Assembly: GCF_947179165.1 (NCBI RefSeq)
Contig: NC_077245.1
Location: 15,532,740-15,596,739 of the forward strand
DNA: 64,000 nt
Reading direction: 5' to 3'
Origin: Solanum dulcamara
Lineage: Eukaryota > Streptophyta > Magnoliopsida > Solanales > Solanaceae
Shown: positions 33,422 to 46,702 of the stretch, piece after piece
Layout of the letters: every line of letters starts with the position of its first letter
Numbering within the stretch: position 1 is the first letter of the stretch
The notes under the pieces: generated by a model
The model's input: only the letters and a program-made list of their open reading frames with translations
What the model was told of the DNA's origin: nothing
Database searches by the model: none
Made by a program: the position numbers and the translations under genes

Positions 33422-33589
33422 GCAAAATATAATCTATTTTTAGCATTAGGATGTAATTGGAGGGTCAAGCCTTGGCAAAGTTTATGTAACATAGTCCACG
33501 ATTTGACGCTTTGTTGCTGGTTAGATAATGCAAGTATTAGTAATGCATAGATTAGTTATGTAGAGTTCAATTATTCATGCATTAGTTTT

Positions 33590-33800
33590 AATGGAGACCT
33601 CGAGGATGAAGCTTATGTTGACCAACTATAGAGTTCCAAAATTAAAGAAAAAGGTCAAATGGTACATAAGTTAAAGAAGTTCATACATGGACTCAGACAA
33701 TTAGCCTCATGATAATATTATATAAAATTTAATAATACCATAAACTTTTGTTGAATTTAAGGAGATTACTGTTGATACTTGTGGCAAGAGATATGTATTA
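33590..33800 (+). pseudogene. Copia reverse transcriptase scrap
   Basis: One frame reads NGDLEDEAYVDQL, stop, SSKIKEKGQMVHKLKKFIHG, LRQ and then YYIKFNNTI. This is the FLNGDLEEEVYM to SIYGLKQ stretch of a copia RT. It is only about 70 codons long with four stops. Its relation to the other copia copies in the window is unknown. Confidence 0.65.
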
Positions 33801-33939
33801 AGATCCCATTGTCCATAACTATTTGCCACCGTAGCATAAAGGTTCACCCGTAGTAGAGACTCGATTCCTTTAAGGGTCATCTGTAGAAGAGGCTTGATCC
33901 TTCATGTAGCTTAATGGATCCACATAGGCATATAGGAGT

Positions 33940-35920
33940 TGTGAAACCCCATGTTTTTTCTTCTTCAATAACATACGTAGCATTGCGTGGTTATACAAGG
34001 TGTATATGACTTGGTATAGTATATCAGGAGAATGATACTGCAAATGTGTTGGAACATCAAGAAACTAAAATTTTAGGTCAAAGGAATCCCTTAAACAAAG
34101 GTTTGTGGTTAAAGAAATGGTTCGGGTAGTACCCCGCCCGTTCGGAAGGCTTAAAATAACTTGCATCTTTGGGATAAGACCAAGAGTGTCTAATATGCTA
34201 AGAATAATATGATATAAGGTATTATAATAGCACAATGGTCATATATTAAGTTTTGGAGTCAAACTAGTTAAAAAATAAAGGTAGGCAAAAGTTATCGTAA
34301 GTTTTTCTTATAATTATTTTTAAACTTTGGGTTGAATGTCTCAGATCATTTCTCCCAATATATAAAAATTTATAGGAAAAATGATATACCAAATCGAAGG
34401 TTTACAAGTCTAGTTTGCAACCAAAAAATAAAACGTCAATCCGACATTGGAGTAAAAAGTTATGAGTGTTTTACCGCAGACTGTCCGGACTGAAATTGGG
34501 TCGCGACCCAGGTCGGGTCAACAATGTGGTTAAGTTGGCGTTTGGACATTTTAAAGTATCAAAACATTTTATTTTTATCCCAAAATAGTAATCAAGCTGA
34601 AGATAAGGGTTCCATGGTGTTCTTGGGTGATCAAGATGAGTTTTAACAATTTTTACCGTTAAAGTTTGTCGCCGTGCCTATAAACGCATCTCTACACGTG
34701 GCAATCATTTTCCCCTTCTATTAGATGCTTTTTGGAGCTATTTTTGGAAAATAGAACTTTTTAGTTTGTGGTGTTTTTTTCAAGCTTTACAGTTATTTTT
34801 CTAAGATAATCATCTCGGGACTCTTTTATGATCGTTTAGAAGTTCTATGGACGTTTTTCCAAGTTATAATCCTATGGATAATCTGCCCATTAAAACTCAA
34901 TTATGAACTATTTATAGGTGTGTGTATAAGCTACATATATATAGTGTTTATGAAGCTTAGGATGTAATGAAGGAACTATGGGCAATCGGATGTTCGTTGG
35001 AAAGGTATGCTAAGGCTAAGCTTCATCCTTCCTTTAAGCACGAATTCTGGGAAATTTCTAAAACGACAAATGTGATATTTTACTATTCTATTGTTAGAAA
35101 GACCTCCTGTGAAAGGCATCGGGATCACAGCTGAAGTATTTTCATGACTCTATTCAGTTGATACTCCACTCGTTCGGTTAACTAGGGTATTCAATAGCTA
35201 TAAATGTAATTTTATCGGATTTATTGACTATATGTCCATATGTGTGAACTCTTATTAATCTTTGGGTGATGTAACTTGAAAATATTAGGAAAGACATTTA
35301 ATATTGGCAATCAGTCCTTTTTCATCGTTAAATGTATTTTAAGAACTTTAAAGTAACACATCGATTTCCAAAAATCTCAAATATAATTTCTATGTTTAAA
35401 CTACTATTTTTTTTAAATACTTTCTTTTACTAATTATCAATGAATCGGGTATAAGAACAAAATGAAGTATCTTAAGCTCCTTATGTACATCTTCAAGGTT
35501 AAGTTACTTTTCTAAAAAGTCAAATTAAGTGTTCAAGTTTATTTGAAAAACATATGAGGTTCCACAAGGAATTTACATGCTATACGAAAGTAATTACAGA
35601 ATTATGAGAATAAGAATACTAATGAGCCAAGATTGGCTAAGTTCTTGTTATGGCCTAATATATGCATTCAAAGTTCATATTATACATGGCATGTTATGCA
35701 TGGACTTCGAGATATAATTAAAGGTAAGGGTCATATTTTACCGATGATTATATAAATTGTACAGATGGCCACAAGTTTGCAATATGATGTCGGTTAGCTA
35801 CCAGAAAGACCACCATTGCTAGCATTTGGTTGGGTATGTCATGCTACTATGTTCTATGGCTAACTCGATCAATTACGGTATCGAGTGCCAGTCGCACCTC
35901 CCATATTTTGGGATATGACA
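33940..35920 (+). repeat. Element E 5' LTR
   Basis: It runs from TGTGAAACCCC to GGATATGACA and pairs with 44897-46946. It lacks about 0.7 kb present in the 3' LTR: the deletion is at about 35843, between GTATGTCATGC and TACTATGTTC. It retains about 0.6 kb that the 3' LTR lost. Confidence 0.85.
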
Positions 35921-35923
35921 AAC

Positions 35924-35936
35924 TTAGTATCAGAGC
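35924..35936 (+). other. Primer-binding site of element E
   Basis: TTAGTATCAGAGC, four bases after the LTR end, matches the initiator-tRNA-Met site TTGGTATCAGAGC with one G to A change. Confidence 0.75.
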
Positions 35937-36149
35937 AGGTCGTAACCTAAGGAATCCACAAGTCATGTCTAGTAAAATCTTGCGTATGGGTGTGTTGTGC
36001 ACCACACTTATAACCAAGAGGCTATGAGGCATTTAAGAATGGTTGTTTCTTTCAATTAATAGATTTTGTCATAGAGCAAAGCTATAAGAACATTTGAAAT
36101 CTAAATCGTGCTTTATGGCGCTTATCTAACAGGATACCTACACTTAGGA

Positions 36150-37530
36150 GATGGCACATCGAGAGAGAGGTATGGATCCAGGGGAAGTTACCATTCGTTC
36201 TTCACCAGATCAGAGGGATAGATTTCCCTTAGAGGCACACTGTGAGTCTCCAGTACCTCTAGTACCAGCTTCCACAACATTTATTGAAGCTTAGGAAGAT
36301 GTAGTACCCTTAGACTCACCAGTTCCATCGGTATCTGAGGTAGCTAAGGACATAGGAACTGCAGAACCTATTATTCCCCCACCAGAGACTGGGGAGAAGG
36401 GGATGAGGGAGGCAGATCAGTTGCTGACTAGGATGTTTTCTATGCATGAGAGATAGTTAGAGTTGGGAGCAGATGCTCAGAGAGACCATCCAGAAAGCTC
36501 AAAGGTACGAGAGTTTCTTCACTTAGACCCTCCAATATTTATGGGATCTAGTTCCACTGAGGATCCCCTGGAATTTATATACCATATGTATAAAGTGTTA
36601 AGGGTGATGCATGCCTCCGTCATCGAGGTTGTGGAGCTAGCTTATTTTTGGCCACATGATTTAGTCATCTTAGGGTATGAGGCATGGGTCTTTCGGAAAC
36701 AGCCGTCCTACATTGGTAGGAGTCAGGTCTGCGTACACTTTACCCTCCCCAGACCCCACGATGTGGGATTTCACTGGGTTGTTGTTGTTGTTGTTGTAGG
36801 GTATGAGGCATGGGAGAGATCCAGAGGACCTGATACTCTACCAGTAGAGTGGGAGGAAATCTTTGAGGCCTTTCTAGCCCATTATCTATCGCGAGAGGTT
36901 CGAGAGGCTCGTCTTGATCAGTTTATCAGCTTGAGGCATGGGGACATGAGTGTGAGGTATTATATCCATAGATTTAATTCTTTGGTGAGGTACGCATTAG
37001 ATATTGCACGTACCATGAGGGCTACATTTCATCGTTATGTGGATGGTTTGGGGGATCATTTGATAAGAGATTTTAGGATAGCATCCCTATCAGATGATGT
37101 AGATATTTACCATATATAGGCTTTCACTAAGACTATAGTGGATTTTTTTTATCGTATTTGTGATACCCTCAAGGACAGGAAGTAGAGTAAAATGACCCAT
37201 AGGGGTCGTATAGGGAGGCATGAGGTGATTTTAGACCCTCCGCTACCTCAATATCTGCCTCAGCCAGCAAGTAGTGTCAATCCACAGATATAGGGTCAGA
37301 GGTTTGATCATTATATTTAGTCAGGAATGGGGTAGAGCTTTGATAAGCATGAGGGACGTCAACAGGAGAGTTTTGCACAAATGAGACAACTTACTCTCCC
37401 ATGTACACAGTGCGGTAAGCCGTATATTGAGTAGTGTAGAAATGATTCAGGTGCATGTTATCATTGTTGACAGACAGGACATTTTATTAGCAAGTGCCCA
37501 AGGTTAGGTAAATGTGCACCAGCTCAGTCT
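36150..37530 (+). pseudogene. Element E gag with in-frame retroelement insertion
   Basis: The start is near the ATG at 36152 (MAHRERGMDPGEVTIRSS). EKGMREADQLLTRMFSMHER is followed by a stop and then a 218-codon open frame (36463-37119) with VREFLHLDPPIFMGSSSTED and the Gag core EIFEAFLAHYLSREVREARL. Inside that frame 36688-36796 is foreign DNA that, with its duplicated target, adds exactly 42 codons and no stop. The zinc knuckle near 37457 reads CYHC, stop, QTGHFISKC, so a stop codon falls inside the knuckle. Confidence 0.82.
36688..36796 (+). mobile_element. TS-SINE/RTE-like non-LTR 3' end with (TTG)n tail
   Basis: The sequence GTCTTTCGGAAACAGCC to TGGGATTTCACTGGG, then (TTG) repeats, is the 3' end shared by the tobacco TS SINE and related Solanaceae LINEs. 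It is flanked by a perfect 17-bp target duplication (36671-36687, 36797-36813: TAGGGTATGAGGCATGG). It is 5' truncated. The unoccupied site is preserved in the gag fragment at 27500. Confidence 0.88.
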
Positions 37531-37639
37531 TCAGGATCCACAGTAGCTTCCTCACCTTCAGTCCATTCTCCCAGACCAGGTCCACAATCTACTTAAGACC
37601 GTGTAGGGGGAGAGATAGAGGAGATAACTCTAGTTGTAG

Positions 37640-38180
37640 CGGTGTCCGGAATCTCTTTTATGCACTCACAAGATGACAGAATTCATAGGCATCCCTGATG
37701 TTGTCACAGGTATATTGACGATACATTCTCATGTTGTTTATGCATTAATAAATCCTGACTCTACATTTTTATATATTACTCTATTTATTGCTGGTAAGCT
37801 TGATATCAAGTCTGAGTTGTTGCCACAGTCAATTGAGGTATCTATGCCAGTTGGCGACTCGATTGTAGCTAGTCATGTATATCGAGGTTGTACGGTTTTA
37901 ATTAATAACCATTCAACCTCCATTGATTTAGTTTAATTGATTATGCTAGACTTCAATGTCATTATGAGTATTGATTGGTTGGCAACTTGTTAAGCTAATA
38001 TTGATTGTTATGCAAAGCTGGTCCAATTTCATTTTCCAGTTAGTCCTGTCCTTCAATGGAAAGGTAATGCAGCCACGCCCAAGGGTAAGTTTATTTCATA
38101 CTTTAGAGCTCGGAATTTTATAGCTAAATCTTGTATATACCATATGGTCCATGTCAGGGATATAGACAAGGAGGCAATGA
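37640..38180 (+). pseudogene. Element E protease and linker
   Basis: The 37673-37936 frame reads GILTIHSHVVYALINPDSTF; in relatives the D-S-G site lies here, but this copy reads N-P-D-S. Then LPQSIEVSMPVGDSIVASHV and, after a stop, LDFNVIMSIDWLA and VLQWKGNAATPKGKFISY follow. The active-site change and stops make it inactive. Confidence 0.72.
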
Positions 38181-38189
38181 CTCTTTAAT

Positions 38190-39573
38190 CAGTTCCTATT
38201 GTGAATGAATTCCCGATGGTATTCCCTAATGAACTTCCATAAATTGACCCCAAAAGGGAAATTGATTTTGCTATAGATTTGCTTCCTGATACACATAATA
38301 TATCCATTTCTCCTTATAGAATGGCTCCTGCGGAGCTAAGGGAATTAAAGGAACAACTAAAGGAATTTCTCGATAAATGCTTTATTAAGCCAAGTACATC
38401 CCAATGGGGTGATCCATTGTTCTTTGTTTGAAAAAATAGATTCTTGCAGATGTGTATTGACTACAGGAAACTAAATAAAGTCACTATTAAAAATAAATAT
38501 CCTCTTCCACGAATTGATGAATTGTTTGACCAGTTACAAGGTGCAAAATGCTTTTCAAAGATCGAATTGCGATTTGGATACCATCAACTATGAGTTAGGG
38601 ATATTGATATCCCAAAAACAACAATTAGGATACGGAATGGCCATTTTTAATTCCTTGTCATCTCTTTCAGGATTATAAATGCCCCGGCAGCCTTTATGGA
38701 TCTTATGAATCGTATTCAAACTATTCTTGGATTAATTTGTGATTGTGTTTATTGACGACATCCTTATATATTCAAGATCAAAAGTCGAGCATGTGGACCA
38801 TTTGTGAGTTGTATTGCAGACTCTCCAGGACTACAGGTTATATGCTAAATTCTCTAAATGTGAATTTTGGCTAACTTTTGTGACTTTTCTTAGTCATCTT
38901 ATTACCGGTGATGGTATCAAGGTTTATGGACAAAAGATTGAAGTTGTGATAACTTAGCCAATGCCCTTGAATCCGATAGAGGTTCGTAGCTTTTTAGGCT
39001 TGGCAGGGTATTATCAAACGTTTGTGGAGGGATTTTCATCTATCTCTGCACCACTAACAAAATTGACACACAAGAGCTAAGTGTCAATGGATTGAGGCAT
39101 GCGAACAAAGTTTTCAAGAACTAGAAAAAAGTCTTACCACGACACCTATTTTGACTCTGTCGAATGGCACCAAGGGTTATGTTGTATATTGTGATGCCTC
39201 GAGAATAGGACCAGGACATGGTAAGGTTATTGCATACACCTCCAGACAATTGCGAAAACATCAAAATCAACTATCCTACGCATGATCTTCAGTTAACCGC
39301 AGTTGTCTTTGCCTAAATATTTAGAGGCATTATCTATATGGAGTGTATATTGATGTTTTCATTGACCACCAGAGTCTTCGGTATTTATTTAAGTAGAGGG
39401 AGTTGAATCTACGGCAAAGAAGGTGGCTAGAATTACTGAAGGACTATGATGATGACATTTTATATCATCCCGACCAAAAAAACATTGTTGTTGATATACT
39501 TAGCCAGAAGTCCATGGGCAGTCTAAGCCATGTTGGCGATGATAAGGTGAAAATGATCAAAGATCTATGCCTG
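38190..39573 (+). pseudogene. Element E reverse transcriptase and RNase H
   Basis: [20 protein letters not shown] (about 38315), [20 protein letters not shown] and [18 protein letters not shown] open the RT. The F-I-D-D box lies near 38745-38765 in another frame (FIDDILIYS with a shift). RNase H pieces include [13 protein letters not shown] near 39180 and the 39403-39588 frame [20 protein letters not shown]. The coding stops at solo LTR F (39574) and resumes at 41353. Confidence 0.8.
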
Positions 39574-41352
39574 TGTAACACTCCCTAAAACGTTGTATGT
39601 GGTGTTTCAATTCTCGACGAAAATAATACTGCTTCTGTATTTTAGGCATAACTTTTCATAGAATAGTCCAAATTAAGTAATTTAAATTGTTGAATAACCC
39701 CAATGATATTACCTACAACTTTTATAAAGACTATATCTTAATATTCAGATGATACATAGGTCAAATAAATTAATTTTTACAAGATATGGTGTTGTGGAAA
39801 AAAGGAGTGTTTGTAGAAGAAAAAATCATATCTCACGGTAGAATGCACTAAATTGATTGATTCTTGAATGACATGAAAGTATACTTCTAGATCTACAATT
39901 CATATGAAGACACTAAATCCTAAAAGTTATCTTGTTCAAATGCAGCTTTGAAAAAGGGTATTCTCTTAAAAAAAGGTTCATCTCACCAAGCATGGAAAGA
40001 TCTAGATCCATTTGACATCATCAATGACATCAATAGTCCTCCATTTGACATCATCCATGAGATCACAATCCTCTATTGAATTTTTAAGATCATCTTTTAT
40101 AATTATTTTTATTTATTATTAGGTCTCTCCTCCACACCTATAAATACTCACCTTATTTCCTCATTTTATTCATCAAGCTTTCTCAAGCAACTCTCCTCTC
40201 TATACACTTCCTTACTCATTCTCAAATATAGTTTTAGTTTTTAGTAGTGTAGAAATACTATTCTGTTAATTTTTTAATATTTATTGATAAAAAAGTACTT
40301 TGAATTAATACTATATATGCATTTTATTGAATTTTGAAAGAGCAAAAGAATTGAGTTTAAATAAATTTGAGTAAATGATATTTTGAGCAAGATATTTTGA
40401 TGAGATGTAAATAATGTTTTAAAGTGTAATGATTGATGAAGAGGTAATAAGATAAGTTTGATGTTTTTCCAATAAGACTAGAAGATGATTTTAATATGAG
40501 CATATATTTTGGGAGTAGTATTGAGTACCGAGTTGGATAAGAATTTAATTGACTCAAACCCCAGAACTACATAGCCAGCGTAGGATGAAGGCTATACCTC
40601 TTAAGTCCCAAAAAGAAGAATTTGATGATTGGATCCAAAAGGTGATGTCCTTTACAGTGGTAAGGTATCGGATGGATGTGACAACGACATCGCTTTGTTG
40701 TATCATCACTAGCTCATAAGTAATGGTTGTCGGTTAGAGAAACTCCCAACTGAGTAAGCATTGCTTATTATTATTATTTTTAAACTTGCATTACATATTG
40801 ATGTTGAGATGATGTTGAGTTCTGATACGAGTCTTCCTGAAAGGAGTTTCTTGATATATATCCTTACTTTCCTACTATTTTACATACTCATACATTCCAT
40901 GTACTGACGTAATTTGACCTGCATTATTTTATGATGCAGATACAAGTGTTAGAGATCCTCAACAAGAGCATCGTTGAAGATTATTACTTTCCAGATATTT
41001 GGTGAGTCCTTCTTGTATTCAGAGGAACTCTTTATCTTTTTATTATTGTTGAGTATTATGTTTCTTTTGAGGTAGCCATAGACATGCCATTGGCATTGTT
41101 TGATAGTGTTAGAGATTTTATAGACAGAGTTTGATGATATAACTGGAGTTGTTCTCCTTTGAAACTACTTCTTTTAAGGATTATTTCTTTTTATTTGATG
41201 TTGATGATGGCGAGCCCACATAAGCATTCTTATTTTCACTTTAATTTTTCCGCTGATAAACGAATGAGTGATGAGATCAAGTGGTTCTCTAGGAGGCCTG
41301 AAATGGTTTCTGAGTGTCGGCCACGCCTAGGGTACCCTCTTGGGGAGTGACA
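39574..41352 (+). mobile_element. Solo LTR F inserted in element E pol
   Basis: It starts TGTAACACTCCC and ends GGGGAGTGACA. The 5-bp flanks are GCCTG (39569-39573) and GCCAG (41353-41357), a target duplication with one change. It holds no coding and is a single LTR of 1779 bp related to LTRs A and B. Its insertion splits the RNase H-integrase junction of element E. Confidence 0.83.
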
Positions 41353-42448
41353 GCCAGCTATCTAATTTACAGGTGAGATTGGTAGATGTAGAGGGAGGAG
41401 GTATTATTGTTTAGAATATAGCATAATCCTCCTTTGTTACTAAAATGAAAGAGCGACAGCACGAGGATCCTAAGCTTGTAAAATTGAGGGAAAGTATTCC
41501 ACAACAGCAATAACCTTTATTTGTGCTAACTTGAGATGGAGTCCTTATATACTAGGGTCTCTTATGTGTACCAATAGTTGGAGAGATCCGCACCAAGATT
41601 CTTTAGGAGGCCCATTATTCTAGATATGTAGCTCACCTTGGAGCAACAAAGATGTACCTGGACCTTTGAAAGATCTATTCAGATTTTTGGAGATCTTTTC
41701 AGAAGGGTCTAGGCACTCAGATAAATCTTAGCACCGCTTTTCATCCACAAATTGATGGACAGGCAGAGCATTCTATCTAGACCGTTAAGGATATGATACG
41801 TGCTTGCATATGGGATTTTAATGGAAGATTAGATGATCTTCTACATCTTATTGAGTTTGCTTATAATAAGAGCTTCCATGCTAGTATTCAGATGGCCCCT
41901 TACGAAACACTATACGGACGGAAGTGTAGGTCACGAATCGGTTAGTTTGAGGTCGAGGAAGCAAAGTTCCTAGGTCCTAATCTAGTCCAAAAACTGATTG
42001 AAAGGGTAAATCTTATTAGATACCGGCTCCCTACAACACAGAGTTGATAAAAGTTTTATGCAGATGTTCGATGACGAGACTTAGAATTTAATATAGAAGA
42101 TTGGGCTTTGTTGAAAGTATCGCCTATGAAGGATGTCATATGATTTGGAAAGAAAGGAAAGCTCAGTCCCAGTTATGTTAGACCGTATAAGATTATTCAG
42201 AGGATTAGTAAGGTGCCGTACAAGCTTGATTTGCCTTTAAAATTGGAGGCAGTCCAACCTGTGTTTCTTGTATTTATGTTGCGGAAGTGTATTAGAGATC
42301 TTCACGTATTACCCCCATTGAGGATATTCACATTATTGAATACTTATATTATTCGGAGGTACCAGTAACTATTTTAGTTCGCCACGTAAGAAAGCTTTGA
42401 ACTAAAAAAGTAGCTTCCGTGAAAGTGTCATGGCGAAATAGCATGTTA
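41353..42448 (+). pseudogene. Element E integrase with large internal deletion
   Basis: The start QLSNLQVRLVDVE-like reading and AHYSRYVAHLGATKMYLDL mark the zinc-binding N terminus. The frame then jumps to FWRSFQKGLGTQINLSTAFH, so the region with the CPNCQ zinc residues and both catalytic Asp residues is missing. DGQAEHSI with the Glu region, HASIQMAPYETLYGRKCRS and KLSPSYVRPYKIIQRISKVP follow. It ends at VASVKVSWRNS (about 42445), where reversed LTR G interrupts. Confidence 0.78.
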
Positions 42449-44515
42449 TGCCACAGAAGGGTACCCTAAACGTGGCCGGCACTCAAAAATCATTATTGGT
42501 CATCAAGCGAATCACTTGGCCCAATCACACTTTCAATCAATCACATTCTATCAGCGGAAGACTAAACTCACAAGAATACTACTCATAAATAAGGCCAAAG
42601 GCCAACCATCTATCCAATCAACAACTAGTAATAATGAAACTAGTCAAAATGAAACAAATCAACATAATCAACACTCTAGTCTATGAACTCTCTATCAACA
42701 ATCTAAGAGGTTCCAATGAAAGGTTCATGGCTACCACAAACCAAATAAAGAAAAACTAACTCAAAGCTGAAAAGATAAATGTGGTATCTTCTGAAAATAG
42801 GGATGACTCACCAATTAGCTAGAAGCGAATAGATCCTCAACGGTGTATTTGTTGATGATATCTTGTACCTATCTTTGCATCATGAAATGATGCAGGCCAA
42901 ATAGCATCAGCACATAGAATGTACGAGTATGTAAAATGGCAGAATAAAACAGACATAAAGGTAGAATCAAATTAACTTGGAATCTCAACTTAAAAGAAGG
43001 AACAACACAATCAAGATGTCCTGAGTCTAAACAAAAATATGATTTAGGCAAGACTAATCACATATAATCCAACCCAATCCATCCTAATCTGAATCAAAGT
43101 ACTATCAAGACTTATATAAGAGTTTCTCATATCCGACAACTATCACTTATGAGCTAGTGATAGTACAACAAACTGACGTTGTTGCCACATTCGTTCATAA
43201 CTTGGTAGAGTAGGAATGAATCAACAATCATAGATACATAACAAATCAAGTCCTATCATGTTAGGATAGTAATTTAAGAAACATCCAAATTTAACGGTTC
43301 AAACCTCTCCTACTTTGGCGACGTAGTTATTGGGCTTGAGTTATTACTTACTCTTACCCAATTCGGTGCTTAATACTCCTCTCAAGACTCAATGCTCATA
43401 AATCTCTATCCAATAAGTTTAATCTAGTCATATCAACAAGTCTCATTTATCCTTTATCAATTCATCAATTCTATCACAATCAAACCTCTAGACCGATTGT
43501 ACAATCCCAATCACATTTTTCAAGAGTAGTTTATATATGCATTTATGACAATATTTAATTCTATCCAATCATTTCTCCATTTATTCATCCAATATTTTGG
43601 GGCTAAATCATGACTCATCAAGACTCCAAATCAACAATTAAGGAGACTCAAAATATTTAAGTTTATGACAAAAACATGTATAACAACTCATACCAATCAA
43701 CTCTAGGCCCAACCATAGTATAAGAATATTGTAATATAGGAATAAACTCGGGTTCATGGGGATGAAGATATGAAGCATTTATCAACTTCTCAACCTAACA
43801 AAATTAAGTTTGTAGATGTAAAAACTCATTAGGACATAGATCTATCAAAAAAGCTCAATTCATATGAACATTCAACTCAAAGAAGATGTAAGGCACATGG
43901 GTGAATTTAATCCATGTTATGAGTAGCCTTACATACTTGACTTGAAGAACAAATCAAAGATTTGATGACCTTACTTGAAGAACTTGAACTCTAGCCCTCC
44001 TTCTCTTTTCCAATTCTTTCTCTCAATATTCTTGGTTTTTTTGTAGAGAAAACTCCTTAGAAACTTTTATGGGGGCGGAATTATGATCTCTAATGTAGTG
44101 GGTTAGATATAGGAAGGGTGGGAAAGGTCCAAAATGCCCTTTCCTTAAGAAAAATTTGAAAAACGGGTCCAAAAACCGGCAGGCGCTATTGTGGCATGCC
44201 GCACCAAAGCCCAAACTACTGCAGCTAGTTTTGGATGAGTTAGTGGCGCACCGCACCAAGCTCCCATATTGGTGCAGCAGTAGTCTTTGGTAAATCAGTT
44301 ATAAAGTTTTACTAAGAACTCAGAATGAGGCAAACTTGATGGAGATGGAAAGAGGAGTCAAAGATTTTTAATTTGATAGCTCATTGGACATCTAACTCTT
44401 AATATTCTGAAAGTTATAGTCATTTGAATTTGACCCTTATACGGACTCATCTGAAAACTTAGCCGATAGATATTCTTTCAACTTGGCTTAGTATTAGAGA
44501 TCCCTTATAACCCTA
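42449..44515 (-). mobile_element. Reversed LTR G in element E (5' end missing)
   Basis: Read on the minus strand, the 3' end of this LTR is at 42449 and it matches LTR B back to about position 140 of B, at about 44515. The first ~140 bp of the LTR are gone, so no target duplication can be checked. It has no internal coding. The element E protein continues immediately to its right, with TWEVEEKMMNKYPRLF. Confidence 0.72.
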
Positions 44516-44571
44516 ATGACTTGGGAAGTTGAGGAGAAAATGATGAATAAGTACCCTCGTCTATTTACATT
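44516..44571 (+). pseudogene. Element E polyprotein C terminus
   Basis: MTWEVEEKMMNKYPRLFTF then TAA is the last piece of the chromodomain-like tail. It continues VASVKVSWRNS from the left side of LTR G, which proves that G is an insertion. About 320 bp of non-coding element DNA follow to the polypurine tract. Confidence 0.7.
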
Positions 44572-44883
44572 TTAAGGTGAGTCATATTTCAATAATGTGC
44601 AATTATTTCTGTACAACTTAATTGAATTTTAAATGATTTGAAAGTGCAATTTATATGTCTTGCGGCATTCTCTTCAGTCTCCCGATGCAATTAGTCTATT
44701 TCCGCAGGAGAAAGGCCTATTGGAATCTCATTACGAGATAGTTATACGAATACTAGGAGTCGAAATTTATAGAATTTGATTAAAGCTTTGCGAATGTAAA
44801 AAATATAGACTCACAAATAATGTATTAGAAGGAAAAGAGTTTGACCAAGGAATTGCATCAAACCATTCGCAGACGAATGTTTT

Positions 44884-44896
44884 TAAGGGGGGAGAA
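44884..44896 (+). other. Polypurine tract of element E
   Basis: AAGGGGGGAGAA directly precedes the 3' LTR start TGTGAAACCC at 44897. Confidence 0.8.
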
Positions 44897-46654
44897 TGTG
44901 AAACCCAATGTTTTTTCTTCTTCCATAACATACGTAGTGTGGCATGGTTGTATAAGGTGTATATGACTTGGTATAGTGCATAGGGATGATGATACTACAA
45001 ATGTGTTGTAATATCAAGAAACTAAAATTTTAGGTCAAAGGAATCCCTTAAACAAAGGTTTGTGGTTAAAGAAATGGTTCGGGTAGCACCCCACCCATTC
45101 GAAAGGTTTAAAATAACTTGCATCTTCGGAATAAGACCAAAAGTGTCTAATATGCTAAGAATAATGTGATATAAGGTATTACAATAGCACAATGGTCATA
45201 TGTTAAGTTTTTGAGTCAAGATAGTTGCAAAATAAAGGTCAGCAAAAGTTATCATAAGTTTCTCTTATAATTATTTTTAAACTTTGGGTCAAATGTCTCA
45301 TATCATTTCTCTCAATATATAAAGATTTATCGGGATCACGACCTACCAAATTGAAGGTCTTTAAGTCTAGTTTGCAACCAAAAAACAGAACATCAATCCG
45401 ACATTGGATATAACGTTATGACTGTTTTTCCAAGTTATAATCCTATGGATAATCTGTCGATTAAAGCTCAATTAATCTAAAGTATTTTCATGATTCTATT
45501 CGTTTGGTTAAATAGGGTATTCTATATCTATAAATTTCATTTTATCGGCTTTCTTGACTATATGTCCATATGTATAAACTCGTATTTGTCTTTGGTGATG
45601 TAACTTAAAAATATTAGGAAAGACATTTAGCATTGGCAATCAGTTCTTCTTCATCGTTAAGTGTATTTTAAAAACTTTAAAATAACACGTCGATTTAAAA
45701 ATCTCAAATATAATTTCTATGCTTAAACTACTAAAATATTTATTTTTTAAAAAATACTTTCTGTTACTAATTATCAAGGAATCAGGCATAAGAACAAAAT
45801 GAAGTACCTTAAGCTCCTTATGGACATCTTCAAGGTTAAGTTATTTTTCAAAAAAGTCGAGTTAAGTGTTCAAGTTTATTTGAATAACATATGAGGTTCT
45901 GTGAGGCGTTTACATGCTATACGAAAGTAATTACGGAATTATGACAATAAGAGTACTACTGAGCTAAGATTGGCTAAGTTCTTGTTATGACCTAATATGT
46001 GCATTCAAAGTTCATATCATACATGTCATGTTATGCATAGACTTCGAGCTATAATCGGAGGTAAGGGACCTATTTTCCTAGATGATTATATACATTATAC
46101 AGATGGCCACAGGTTGGCAATATGATGTCGGTTAGCTACCGGAAAGACCACCATTGCTAGCATTTGGTTGGGTATGTCATGCATTTGCATCAATATATAT
46201 ATGTATTCACGATATGTGATTATACAATCATATCATGCATATTTGATTACTATGAGGTCAGATGTCAAACATGGAGGATATCAGAGTTTTAGTTTCAGGT
46301 GGTATTTTTATTACCCTTTTTATCGTCACTTTATGATTTCACTTTCTACCTTACATACCAGTATATTTTATTTGTATTGATGTCCTTTTTCTTGGGGACA
46401 CTGCATTTTTTTTCGTCCGTGTAGGTCCAGGTAGGAATTCTAATCGATCCCTCTGCTAGGATTTAGGATTCAACTGTGAATTGGTAAGCTCCACCTATTC
46501 CTGGAGCTTTCATAGAAGTTTACTTTTGTTGTACAGTTTGGGTGTAGTTGGGGCCTTGTCCTGAAAGTGTTTATGACACTCTTAGAGGCTATTTTGGGCA
46601 CAGTATTCTGGATTTCCTTTTTGCTCTTTCAGTCTCCATCCCATAGGCTTGGCA

Positions 46655-46702
<48 letters not shown>

